Assembly: GCF_013409425.1 (NCBI RefSeq)
Contig: NZ_JACCAC010000001.1
Span: 930,001 to 994,000, forward strand
Reading direction: 5' to 3'
Source: Nocardioides perillae
GTDB lineage: Bacteria > Actinomycetota > Actinomycetes > Propionibacteriales > Nocardioidaceae
DNA length: 64,000 nucleotides
Shown: in pieces, positions 42,172 through 50,094 of the stretch
Layout: each line of letters starts with the position of its first letter
How positions within the stretch are numbered: the stretch's first letter is position 1
Position numbers and translations under genes: made by a program
Notes under the pieces: model-generated
What the model saw: only the letters and a program-made list of their open reading frames with translations
What the model was told of the DNA's origin: nothing
Database searches by the model: none

Positions 42172-43118
42172 GCGCGGTCGACGCCCGGGCCCGCGGCGAG
42201 CAGGTGGTCGCCCTCGTGCCGACGCGCGAGCTGCACGAGGCCGTCCGCGCCCTCGGGGTGCCCGCGGGCGTCGCGCTGCTCTGCGACGAGGAGCCCCACG
42301 GCCGTGACGCCGAGGTGACCGCCTGGGTCGCGCCGTACGCCACCGCGGGCGCCCTCACCGAGGTCGAGCGCTTCTCGGCGCTGCGGCTCGTGCAGCTGCA
42401 GTCGGCCGGTTACGACGGCCTGCCGGGCCTGGTGCCGCCCGGCGCCGTGCTCGCCAACGCCTCGGGCGTGCACGACGCCGCCACCGCCGAGCACGCCGTG
42501 GGTCTGGTGCTCGCGTCGCTGCGGGGGATCCCGGAGGCGGTGCACGCGCAGGCCGACGCGACCTGGCGCCCGATGCCCGGGCGACGCGCGCTGGCGGACT
42601 CCTCCGTCCTGGTGCTCGGAGCCGGCTCGATCGGGCGGGCGCTCGCGCGGCGGCTGCTCGCCCTCGAGGCGCGGGTGACCGGCGTGGCCTCGCGAGCCCG
42701 CGCCGACGAGGTGCTCGGGCAGGTTCACGGGCCGGAGTCGCTGCCCGACCTGCTGCCCCACCAGCACGTCGTCGTGGTGCTGCTGCCGCTCACCGACGAC
42801 ACCCGCGGCACGGTCGACGACGCCTTCCTCGCGCAGCTGCCCGACGACGCGCTGGTCGTCAACGTCGCCCGGGGCGCGGTCGTCGACACCGACGCGGTGC
42901 TGGCGCACGCCGGCCGGCTGCGCTTCGCGCTCGACGTCACCGACCCCGAGCCGCTGCCCGACGGCCACCCGCTGTGGTCGGCGCCGGGTGTCCTCGTCAC
43001 GCCGCACGTCGCCGGCGGGACCACCGCGATGCTGCCCCGCATGGCCGCGCTCGTGCACGACCAGCTGGGCCGCCTCGCCGCCGGCGACCCGCCGGCCCAC
43101 GTGGTGGCCCGCGGCTGA
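42168..43118 (+). CDS. D-isomer-specific 2-hydroxyacid dehydrogenase
   Basis: A 316-residue NAD(P)-dependent oxidoreductase. The Rossmann motif LVLGAGSIGRALARRL (about residues 145-160) and the catalytic set Arg in VNVARGAVVDTDAV, Glu in VTDPEPLPDGHPLW and His in VTPHVAGGT are present. It belongs to the GhrA-like/phosphoglycerate-dehydrogenase-related group; the 2-oxoacid substrate is not predictable. No ACT domain is present, so it is not a typical SerA. The start overlaps the SCP-like gene. Confidence 0.92.
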   Translation: MSAVDARARGEQVVALVPTRELHEAVRALGVPAGVALLCDEEPHGRDAEVTAWVAPYATAGALTEVERFSALRLVQLQSAGYDGLPGLVPPGAVLANASGVHDAATAEHAVGLVLASLRGIPEAVHAQADATWRPMPGRRALADSSVLVLGAGSIGRALARRLLALEARVTGVASRARADEVLGQVHGPESLPDLLPHQHVVVVLLPLTDDTRGTVDDAFLAQLPDDALVVNVARGAVVDTDAVLAHAGRLRFALDVTDPEPLPDGHPLWSAPGVLVTPHVAGGTTAMLPRMAALVHDQLGRLAAGDPPAHVVARG

Positions 43119-43168
43119 GGCGTGGAACTCGCGGGCGCCGGCCCGACCCCGGATGCCACCATGACCCC

Positions 43169-44383
43169 GTGCGCCGCATCCGTCAGAGCCAGAAGCTGAA
43201 GAACGTCCGCTACGACGTGCGGGGGCCGATCCTCGTGGAGGCCCAGCGCCTCGAGGCCGAGGGCCACCGCATCCTCAAGCTCAACATCGGCAACCCCGCC
43301 CCGTTCGGCTTCGAGGCGCCCGACGCGATCCTGCAGGACATGGTGCACAACCTGCCGGAGGCGCAGGGCTACTCCGACTCGCGCGGGATCTACTCCGCCC
43401 GCACCGCGGTCGCGCAGTACTACCAGTCGCACGGCCTGGACGCGACGGTCGAGGACGTCTTCATCGGCAACGGCGTCTCCGAGCTGATCACGATGGTGCT
43501 CCAGACGTTCCTCGACGACGGCAACGAGATCCTCGTGCCGGCGCCCGACTACCCGCTGTGGACCGGTGCCGTGACGTTGTCGGGCGGCACCCCCGTGCAC
43601 TACCTGTGCGACGAGGAGGACGGCTGGGCGCCCGACCTCGAGGACATCGAGTCCAAGATCACCGAGAACACCCACGCGATCGTCCTCATCAACCCCAACA
43701 ACCCGACGGGCGCGGTCTACAGCGAGGAGGTCGTGCGCGCCTTCGTCGACATCGCGCGCCGCCACGACCTGGTCATCTTCGCCGACGAGATCTACGAGAA
43801 GATCCTCTTCAACGGCGCCGTGCACCACCACGCCGCGACCTTCGCCGGCGACGACGTGCTCTGCCTGACCTTCAGCGGCCTCTCGAAGGCCTACCGCGTC
43901 TGCGGCTACCGCTCCGGCTGGGTCTACGTCTCCGGGCCGCGTCACCTCGCCCAGGACTTCCTCGAGGGCCTCACGCTCGTCGCCAACATGCGGATGTGCC
44001 CCAACGTGCCCGCGCAGCACGCGATCCAGACGGCGCTCGGCGGCTACCAGTCGATCGAGGAGCTCATCGTCCCCGGCGGCCGCTTCCACGAGCAGGCCAT
44101 GCTCGCCCACCGGCTGCTCAACGAGATCCCCGGCGTCTCCAGCGTGGAGCCGCGGGGGGCGCTCTACTGCTTCCCGCGCCTCGACCCGGAGGTCTACCCG
44201 ATCGAGGACGACCAGGAGTTCGTGCTCGACCTGCTGCGCGCCAAGCACCTGCTGGTCACCCACGGCACCGGCTTCAACTGGCCGCGCCCCGACCACTTCC
44301 GCCTCGTGACGCTGCCCGACGTGCACCTGCTCGAGGACGCCATCGGCCGCATCGCCGACTTCCTCGCGACGGTCCGGCGCTAG
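43169..44383 (+). CDS. Class I aminotransferase, AlaA-like
   Basis: A 404-residue PLP enzyme closely patterned on the E. coli AlaA/AlaC type glutamate-pyruvate aminotransferase (405 residues): RRIRQSQKLKNVRYDVRGPI at the N terminus, LKLNIGNPAPFGF, GYSDSRGIYSAR, INPNNPTGAVYS, FADEIYEKI and the PLP lysine in FSGLSKAYRVCGYRSGW. The likely reaction is pyruvate plus glutamate to alanine plus 2-oxoglutarate. GTG 43169 lies 6 nt after a CACCAT -10-like element, and no Shine-Dalgarno sequence is seen. Confidence 0.93.
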   Translation: MRRIRQSQKLKNVRYDVRGPILVEAQRLEAEGHRILKLNIGNPAPFGFEAPDAILQDMVHNLPEAQGYSDSRGIYSARTAVAQYYQSHGLDATVEDVFIGNGVSELITMVLQTFLDDGNEILVPAPDYPLWTGAVTLSGGTPVHYLCDEEDGWAPDLEDIESKITENTHAIVLINPNNPTGAVYSEEVVRAFVDIARRHDLVIFADEIYEKILFNGAVHHHAATFAGDDVLCLTFSGLSKAYRVCGYRSGWVYVSGPRHLAQDFLEGLTLVANMRMCPNVPAQHAIQTALGGYQSIEELIVPGGRFHEQAMLAHRLLNEIPGVSSVEPRGALYCFPRLDPEVYPIEDDQEFVLDLLRAKHLLVTHGTGFNWPRPDHFRLVTLPDVHLLEDAIGRIADFLATVRR

Positions 44384-44386
44384 CCT
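44381..44386 (+). promoter_or_regulatory. Leaderless-type -10 overlapping a stop codon (TAGCCT)
   Basis: The TAG of the aminotransferase stop is also the start of TAGCCT, 7 nt before ATG 44394 of the M20 gene. Confidence 0.45.
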
Positions 44387-44393
44387 CGCGCCC

Positions 44394-45746
44394 ATGACCC
44401 GTCCGGCCCTGACCCCCGACGACCTCCGACCCCGCCTGGCCGACGTGCTCCCGGGTGTGCGCCGCGACCTCGAAGACCTCGTGCGCATCGAGTCCGTGAG
44501 CGCCGACCCGGCCCGCGTCGCCGAGGTGCAGCGCAGCGCCGAGGCGACCGCGGCGCTCTTCCGCGCCGAGGGCATGGACGTGCGCATCACCAGCGCCGAG
44601 GGCGGCGCCCCCGCGGTGATCGCGCACCGGCCCGGGCCCGAGGGCGCCCCGACCGTGCTCCTCTACGCCCACCACGACGTGCAGCCCGAGGGCGACCACG
44701 CGCTGTGGGACAGCCCGCCGTGGGAGCCCACCGAGCGCGGCGAGCGGCTCTACGCCCGCGGCGCGGCCGACGACAAGGCCGGCATCGTCGCGCACCTCGG
44801 CGCGCTGCGGATGCTCGGCGACGACCTCGCCGTCGGCGTCACCGTCTTCGTCGAGGGCGAGGAGGAGGTGGGCTCCGAGACCCTCCCCGCGCTGCTCGCG
44901 CAGGAGAGGGAGGCGCTCGCGGCCGACGTCATCGTCATCGCCGACTCCGGCAACTGGGACATCGGCGTGCCCGCCCTCACCACCAGCCTGCGCGGTCTCG
45001 TGCGGGCCGACGTCGAGGTCCGCACCCTCACCCACGCCGTGCACTCGGGCATGTGGGGCGGGCTCGTGCCCGACGCCCTCATCACCCTCTCCCGACTCAT
45101 CGCGACGCTGCACGACGACGCGGGCGACGTCGCCGTGGCCGGCCTGCACGCGGGCCCCGCCGCCGACGTCGACTACCCCGAGGCGCGGTTGCGCGCCGAG
45201 TCCGGCGCCGCGCCGGGCACCCAGTGGATCGGCACCGGCTCGGTCGTCGAGCGGCTGTGGACCAAGCCCGCCCTCAGCATCACCGGCCTCGACGCGCCGC
45301 AGGTCGAGGGCGCCTCCAACACCCTGGTGCCGCACGCGCGGGCCAAGGTCTCGATGCGCATCGCGCCGGGCGACACCACCGAGAACGCCGTCGCCTGCCT
45401 GCGCCGCCACCTCGAGGCCCACGTGCCGTGGGGCGCCGAGCTCACCTTCACCGTCACCGACGGCGGCGAGCCCACGCAGATCGACGCCACCGGACCGGCG
45501 TACGACGCGGCGCGCAGCGCCTTCCGCGACGCCTGGGACGGCACCGCGCCGGTGGACATGGGCGTGGGCGGGTCGATCCCCTTCATCGCGGAGTTCCTCG
45601 AGGCCTTCCCGCAGGCCAGCGTGCTGGTCACCGGCGTGGAGGACCCCGACACCCGCGCCCACGGCGCCAACGAGGGCCTGCACCTCGCGGAGTTCGAGCG
45701 GGTCCTGCTCGCCGAGGCGCTGCTCCTCACGCGGCTCGGCGCCTGA
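44394..45746 (+). CDS. M20-family dipeptidase/metallopeptidase
   Basis: A 450-residue dizinc hydrolase. Metal and catalytic motifs are LLYAHHDVQPEGDHALW (first His and catalytic Asp), YARGAADDKAGIVAHLG (bridging Asp), VEGEEEVGSETL (catalytic Glu and Glu ligand), IADSGNW (Asp ligand) and HGANEGLHLAEF (final His). The length and motif set match the M20 dipeptidase group acting on dipeptides or N-acyl amino acids in the cytoplasm. No signal peptide is present. The ATG follows the aminotransferase stop by 10 bp. Confidence 0.93.
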   Translation: MTRPALTPDDLRPRLADVLPGVRRDLEDLVRIESVSADPARVAEVQRSAEATAALFRAEGMDVRITSAEGGAPAVIAHRPGPEGAPTVLLYAHHDVQPEGDHALWDSPPWEPTERGERLYARGAADDKAGIVAHLGALRMLGDDLAVGVTVFVEGEEEVGSETLPALLAQEREALAADVIVIADSGNWDIGVPALTTSLRGLVRADVEVRTLTHAVHSGMWGGLVPDALITLSRLIATLHDDAGDVAVAGLHAGPAADVDYPEARLRAESGAAPGTQWIGTGSVVERLWTKPALSITGLDAPQVEGASNTLVPHARAKVSMRIAPGDTTENAVACLRRHLEAHVPWGAELTFTVTDGGEPTQIDATGPAYDAARSAFRDAWDGTAPVDMGVGGSIPFIAEFLEAFPQASVLVTGVEDPDTRAHGANEGLHLAEFERVLLAEALLLTRLGA

Positions 45747-45794
45747 GGTCGGCCAGCGTGGTCGGCGCGGCGTGGTCGGCGCGGTGAGGTCGCG

Positions 45795-46970
45795 GTGAGA
45801 GGGGAGACGCGGTCCTTCCTCGCCGAGGTGCGCGCCGGGCGGGTCGAGCCGATCACCGAGGTCCTGGTGGCGACGATCGTGGAGGAGAACCCCGGCTACC
45901 GCGGCACCGGGGTCGTCCCGCCCGCCGACCTGCGCGAGTCGTGCCGCGCCAACGTCGAGCGGGTGCTGGAGCTGCTCGCGGTCTCCGCGGACGGGCGCGA
46001 CCCGCAGGCCTCGCCGTACTTCGACGCCGCCCGCGCCACCGGGCGACGCCGCGCCGAGCAGGGCCTGCCGCTCGACGTGGTGCTGCGCTCCTTCCGCATC
46101 GGCGGGCGGCTGGTCTGGGACGACCTCAACGAGCTCGCCGGCGACCGGCTCCCGGCCGAGGAGCTGCGCGAGCTCGGGTCCCGGCTGTGGGTCGTGGTCG
46201 ACGAGAGCTCCGCGCAGGTGGCCGCGGCCTACCACGAGGCGGAGGCCGCGACCGTGCGCGCCGACGCCCAGCTGCGCGCCGAGCTCTGGGAGGCGCTGCT
46301 GGCCGGCCGGCTGCGCGGCGGCGCCGACGAGGTCGACACCGCCCGGGTGCTCGGGGTGCCCCCGCGCACGCCGCTGGTCGTGGTGGTCTCCGACGGCCCC
46401 CCGCCGGCGCGGGTCGAGGCCGGCCTCGCCGTCGACGGGATCGCCTCGGCGTGGACGCCGCGCGGCCGCGGCGCCGTGGGCGTGGTGGCGGCCCCCGACG
46501 ACCCCTGCGGCACCGCGCGACGGGTCGCGACGTTGTGGGGGACGCCGCCGGACTCGCGGGCGGGCCTGGCCGTCGCGGGGCGGCTGCAGGAGGTGGAGCG
46601 CGGTCACGTCGAGGCCGGCCTGGCGCTCCGCGCCGCCGCCGGCCGCCCCGGGGCCACCCTGCTCGACGACGTGCTGCCCGACGTGCTGCTGCTGACGGCG
46701 CCCGCCCTGGCCGTCCGCCTGGTCGAGCAGCGGCTCGGTCGGGTGCTCGCGCTGCCCGCCCCGGAGCGTGACCTGCTCCTCGACACCCTCGAGGCGTGGG
46801 TGGCCGCCGCCGGATCGGCGGGTGCCGCCGCGAGCGCGCTGCACTGCCACCGCAACACGGTGCTCAACCGCGTGCGCCGCCTCGAGGCGCTGCTGGGCCA
46901 GGAGCTCTCGGGACCCGCCCCGGTCGAGCTCGCGCTCGCGCTGCGCGCACACCGGCTCGGCGCGGTCTGA
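45795..46970 (+). CDS. PucR/CdaR-type transcriptional regulator
   Basis: A 391-residue regulator with an N-terminal RsbR-like/helical sensory half, a central GGDEF-like degenerate region and a C-terminal PucR HTH_30 domain (LLDTLEAWVAAAGSAGAAASALHCHRNTVLNRVRRLEALLG; shown in part: ALHCHRNTVLNRVRRLEALLG). PucR-type proteins often activate purine, amino-acid or xenobiotic catabolism. It is read in the same direction as the molybdenum hydroxylase genes 187 bp downstream, and a TGTGCA-N3-TGCACA site lies between. GTG 45795 is the probable start. Confidence 0.87.
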   Translation: MRGETRSFLAEVRAGRVEPITEVLVATIVEENPGYRGTGVVPPADLRESCRANVERVLELLAVSADGRDPQASPYFDAARATGRRRAEQGLPLDVVLRSFRIGGRLVWDDLNELAGDRLPAEELRELGSRLWVVVDESSAQVAAAYHEAEAATVRADAQLRAELWEALLAGRLRGGADEVDTARVLGVPPRTPLVVVVSDGPPPARVEAGLAVDGIASAWTPRGRGAVGVVAAPDDPCGTARRVATLWGTPPDSRAGLAVAGRLQEVERGHVEAGLALRAAAGRPGATLLDDVLPDVLLLTAPALAVRLVEQRLGRVLALPAPERDLLLDTLEAWVAAAGSAGAAASALHCHRNTVLNRVRRLEALLGQELSGPAPVELALALRAHRLGAV

Positions 46971-47017
46971 CGGCGGCCCAGCGTCCGCGCGGGTCGGGCC
47001 CGCCGGTCTGGACCGGT

Positions 47018-47032
47018 TGTGCATGGTGCACA
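47018..47032. promoter_or_regulatory. Palindrome TGTGCA-N3-TGCACA before the hydroxylase genes
   Basis: A perfect 6-3-6 inverted repeat in the 186-bp gap between the PucR-type regulator and the hydroxylase operon, about 125 bp before the first hydroxylase start. It is a candidate binding site for that regulator; the looser outer GTCTG...CAGAC pair supports a regulatory palindrome. Confidence 0.6.
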
Positions 47033-47156
47033 GACCCATCCGGCCGACGCTGGGCGTCGAACGGGTGGTGTTCGACGGTGACGCCCATCACGATGAGAGC
47101 GTCCCATCCCATCTGACGCGGCGCACCCCCCGGCGCCGCATCTCGGAGGTGCCCCC

Positions 47157-49502
47157 GTGACCGAGCAGCTGACCCCCGGAGTGCCGGCCTCGCTGGCCCG
47201 CGACCTCGCCGCCCACGACGTGGGCCGGCGCCGCTTCATCGGCTACGTGCTGGGCGGCGCGACGCTGGTGGCCGCGGCCGACATGGCGCTCGCCGGCACG
47301 CCGGCGCACGCGGCCGTCCCGTCGGCCCCGCAGGTGCCCGAGATCTACGACCTCAACGACTTCCTCACCGACTCCAACCGGGCGACGGCCAACCTCATCA
47401 CGGTCACGATCAACGAGGACGGCACGGCCAGCTTCGACCTGCACCGCGCCGAGGTGGGACAGGGCGTCACGACCTCGACCGCCATGCTCATCGCCGAGGA
47501 GCTCGACCTCCCGCTGTCCAAGGTGCGCATCGGCCTGGCCGACGCCCGCCCCGAGCTGCTCTACAACCAGCTGACCGGCGGCTCCAACACCACCATCTCC
47601 ACCTTCACGCCGATCCGGGTCGCGGCGGCCGTGGCCAAGGGGGCCCTGCTCGACGCCGCCGCGATCGTGCTGGGCGACACCGTGGCCCTGCTGCAGAGCA
47701 AGGAGGGCGTGATCACGGGCCCCAGCGGCTCGATCACCTACGGCGAGCTGGCGACGCTGGCGGCCAGCGATCGGGTGCAGCAGCGCGAGGTCCAGCTCAA
47801 GGCACCGAGCGAGTTCCGCGTGATCGGCACGCCGCGCAACCGCATCGACGCCCTCGCCGCCGTCACGGGTCGCAAGGACTACACCACCGACCTGCAGGTG
47901 CCGGGCGCGCTGCCGACCATGATCTGCCGGGCGCCCACGCTCAACGGCACGCCGCGGCGCCTGCTCAACCCCGGCGAGGTCAAGGCGATGCCGGGCGTCA
48001 CCCACGTCGCCGTGGTCAGCACCGGCATCGCGGTGCGGGCCCGCACCTTCGGCCAGGCGATCGACGCCGTGCGCGCCGTGCGCGCGGAGTGGAACGACGG
48101 CCCCGTCGCGGGCCAGTCCGACGAGGACATCGTCGCAGAGCTGCGCGCTGCCGAGGTCCCGATGCCGAAGCTGCCCGACCTGCCGCTGCTCGCCAAGACC
48201 GTCTCGGCCGACTTCACCTTCTACTTCCGCAGCAACTCCGCGATGGACACCAACTCCGCCATCGCCGACGTGCGCGAGGACCGGGCGGAGATCTGGTCGG
48301 GCATGAAGTCCCCGATCTACACCCAGCAGCGCATCGCCGAGCTGCTCGGCATGACCCAGGACCAGGTGACCTGCCACGTCGTGCAGGCCGGCGGCTCCTT
48401 CGGCCGCCGGCTCTTCTCCGACGGGGCCCTCGAGGCCGCCGAGGTGTCGCAGGCCATGGGCGTGCCGGTCAAGCTGATGTGGCACCGCGCCGACGACGCA
48501 CGCGTGGGCCGCGCCCACCCGATGTGCACCAGCCGCATCAACGCGACCTACCTCGCGGGCCAGGTGCTGTCCTTCCAGCAGGTGCACACCAGCGTGGAGA
48601 CCGACTACCGCCACGGCCTGGGCGAGTACTTCACCTCGGTGGCCGCCGACCTCCCTGCCGGGCTGGGCAACCTCGGGTTCGCCGAGAGCATCTTCACGAT
48701 GACGCAGGAGATCCCCTACAACTTCGGGGTCGTCGCGCAGAACCTCGTCGAGGTGGACGACCGCTTCAACACCGGGTCGATGCGCAACATCTACTCCCCG
48801 GACGTCCGGGCGGCCTCCGAGCTGGTCGTCGACCAGCTCGCCAAGGCGATGGGCAAGGACCCCCTGAGGTTCCGCCTCGAGTTCGCGAAGGAGCAGCGCC
48901 TGCGCGACGTGCTCAACGCGGTCGCGAAGGCCGGCACCTGGGGTCGACCGATGGCGCCGGGCACCGCCCAGGGCATCGCGGTGCACAAGGAGTACAAGGG
49001 CGTCAGCGCCTGCCTGGTCGAGATCGACTGCCGCCCGGCCACCGTCAACCGCGAGATCCGCGAGGCCGTCACCGGGCCCCGCGTGACCAAGGTGGTCTAC
49101 GCCATCGACGCCGGCCTCGTGGTGAACCCGCGCGGCCTCGAGGCCCAGATGCAGGGCGGCATCAACGACGGCATCGCACTCGCGCTGACCTCGAGCCTGC
49201 ACCTGCGCGACGGCCACTTCGTCGAGGCCAGCTGGGACAACTACTTCTACACCCGGCAGTGGAACACCCCGCGCGACGTCGAGGTGATCATCATGCCGTC
49301 CGAGAGCGGCCAGGTCGGCGGTGCCGGCGAGGCCGGCGTCGCGGCCACCTTCGCCGCGGTCGCCTGCGCGTTCACCCGGGCCACGGGGCGCCAGCCGACC
49401 TACTTCCCGATCAACCACCAGGACCCCTTCCCCTTCGAGGTGAAGTCCTACGTGCCGCCCGTGCCCGCCTCGCCGACCAACGGCCTGAACTTCACGTACT
49501 GA
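47157..49502 (+). CDS. Molybdopterin-binding subunit of an isoquinoline-1-oxidoreductase-like hydroxylase
   Basis: A 781-residue xanthine-dehydrogenase-family large subunit of the IorB type, which hydroxylates aromatic heterocycles or aldehydes using water. A twin-arginine signal (VGRRRFIGYVLGG, about residues 22-34, hydrophobic core to about 50) indicates export of the folded complex. Molybdopterin-binding blocks are GSNTTIS, QAGGSFGRRLFSDGALEA and GGAGEAGVAAT near residue 724, where the Glu is the expected catalytic base. The interrupted two-domain layout of IorB is present. The substrate is unknown. No FAD subunit is encoded; the partner Fe-S subunit follows. Confidence 0.9.
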   Translation: MTEQLTPGVPASLARDLAAHDVGRRRFIGYVLGGATLVAAADMALAGTPAHAAVPSAPQVPEIYDLNDFLTDSNRATANLITVTINEDGTASFDLHRAEVGQGVTTSTAMLIAEELDLPLSKVRIGLADARPELLYNQLTGGSNTTISTFTPIRVAAAVAKGALLDAAAIVLGDTVALLQSKEGVITGPSGSITYGELATLAASDRVQQREVQLKAPSEFRVIGTPRNRIDALAAVTGRKDYTTDLQVPGALPTMICRAPTLNGTPRRLLNPGEVKAMPGVTHVAVVSTGIAVRARTFGQAIDAVRAVRAEWNDGPVAGQSDEDIVAELRAAEVPMPKLPDLPLLAKTVSADFTFYFRSNSAMDTNSAIADVREDRAEIWSGMKSPIYTQQRIAELLGMTQDQVTCHVVQAGGSFGRRLFSDGALEAAEVSQAMGVPVKLMWHRADDARVGRAHPMCTSRINATYLAGQVLSFQQVHTSVETDYRHGLGEYFTSVAADLPAGLGNLGFAESIFTMTQEIPYNFGVVAQNLVEVDDRFNTGSMRNIYSPDVRAASELVVDQLAKAMGKDPLRFRLEFAKEQRLRDVLNAVAKAGTWGRPMAPGTAQGIAVHKEYKGVSACLVEIDCRPATVNREIREAVTGPRVTKVVYAIDAGLVVNPRGLEAQMQGGINDGIALALTSSLHLRDGHFVEASWDNYFYTRQWNTPRDVEVIIMPSESGQVGGAGEAGVAATFAAVACAFTRATGRQPTYFPINHQDPFPFEVKSYVPPVPASPTNGLNFTY

Positions 49503-49512
49503 GGAGCCCCCG

Positions 49513-50007
49513 ATGCCTCGCCAGACCTTCGTGCTCAACGGCAAGACCGTCACGGTCGACGTGGCGGACGACGTCCGCCTCCTGTGGGTGCTGCGTGACC
49601 TGCTCGGGGTCACCGGTCCCAAGTACGGCTGCGGGATCAACGTGTGCAAGGCCTGCACCTCCCACATCAACGGCAAGGCGTTCAACCCGTGCGCCGTGCC
49701 GGTGGGTGCGCTCAAGCCCGGCGACAAGATCACCACCATCGAGGGCCTCCCGGAGCAGGTCCGCGACTCCGAGCGCGGCCCCAACGGCCTCCACCCCATG
49801 CAGGAGGCCTGGCTCGACCGCGACGTCGCGCAGTGCGGCTACTGCCAGCCCGGCCAGATCATGGCCGCGGTGGCGCTGGTGAAGAAGGTGCGCCGCGAGG
49901 GCCGCTCCCTCACCGAGGCCGACCTCGACGGCATCCGCAACATCTGCCGTTGCGGCACCTACACCCGCATCCGCGAGGCGATCAAGCAGGGCGCGCGGGA
50001 CATGTGA
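49513..50007 (+). CDS. (2Fe-2S)-binding subunit of the molybdenum hydroxylase
   Basis: A 164-residue IorA-type electron-transfer subunit. The plant-ferredoxin-like cluster is bound by Cys40, 45, 48 and 60 (YGCGINVCKACTSH...PC). The second cluster, near the molybdenum site, is bound by Cys108, 111, 145 and 147 (QCGYCQPGQI...CRCGTYTRI). All eight cysteines are present. It starts 11 bp after the large subunit with GAGG upstream and would travel with it through Tat as a complex. Electrons probably pass to a cytochrome or quinone because no FAD subunit exists here. Confidence 0.95.
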   Translation: MPRQTFVLNGKTVTVDVADDVRLLWVLRDLLGVTGPKYGCGINVCKACTSHINGKAFNPCAVPVGALKPGDKITTIEGLPEQVRDSERGPNGLHPMQEAWLDRDVAQCGYCQPGQIMAAVALVKKVRREGRSLTEADLDGIRNICRCGTYTRIREAIKQGARDM

Positions 50008-50012
50008 GCCGG

Positions 50013-50050
50013 CGCCGGCGGTCCTGGTCCCCCGTGCGGGGCCGCCGGCG
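50013..50050. terminator. Terminator between convergent genes
   Basis: CGCCGGCGG (50013-50021) and CCGCCGGCG (50042-50050) pair perfectly, and an inner CCCC/GGGG pair shortens the loop. It lies 5 bp after the Fe-S subunit stop and before the convergent histidine kinase stop, so it could act in both directions. Confidence 0.65.
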
Positions 50051-50094
50051 TCCTCCACCCGTCGTACGCCGGTGGGTGCGGTGGGCGCGCGGGT

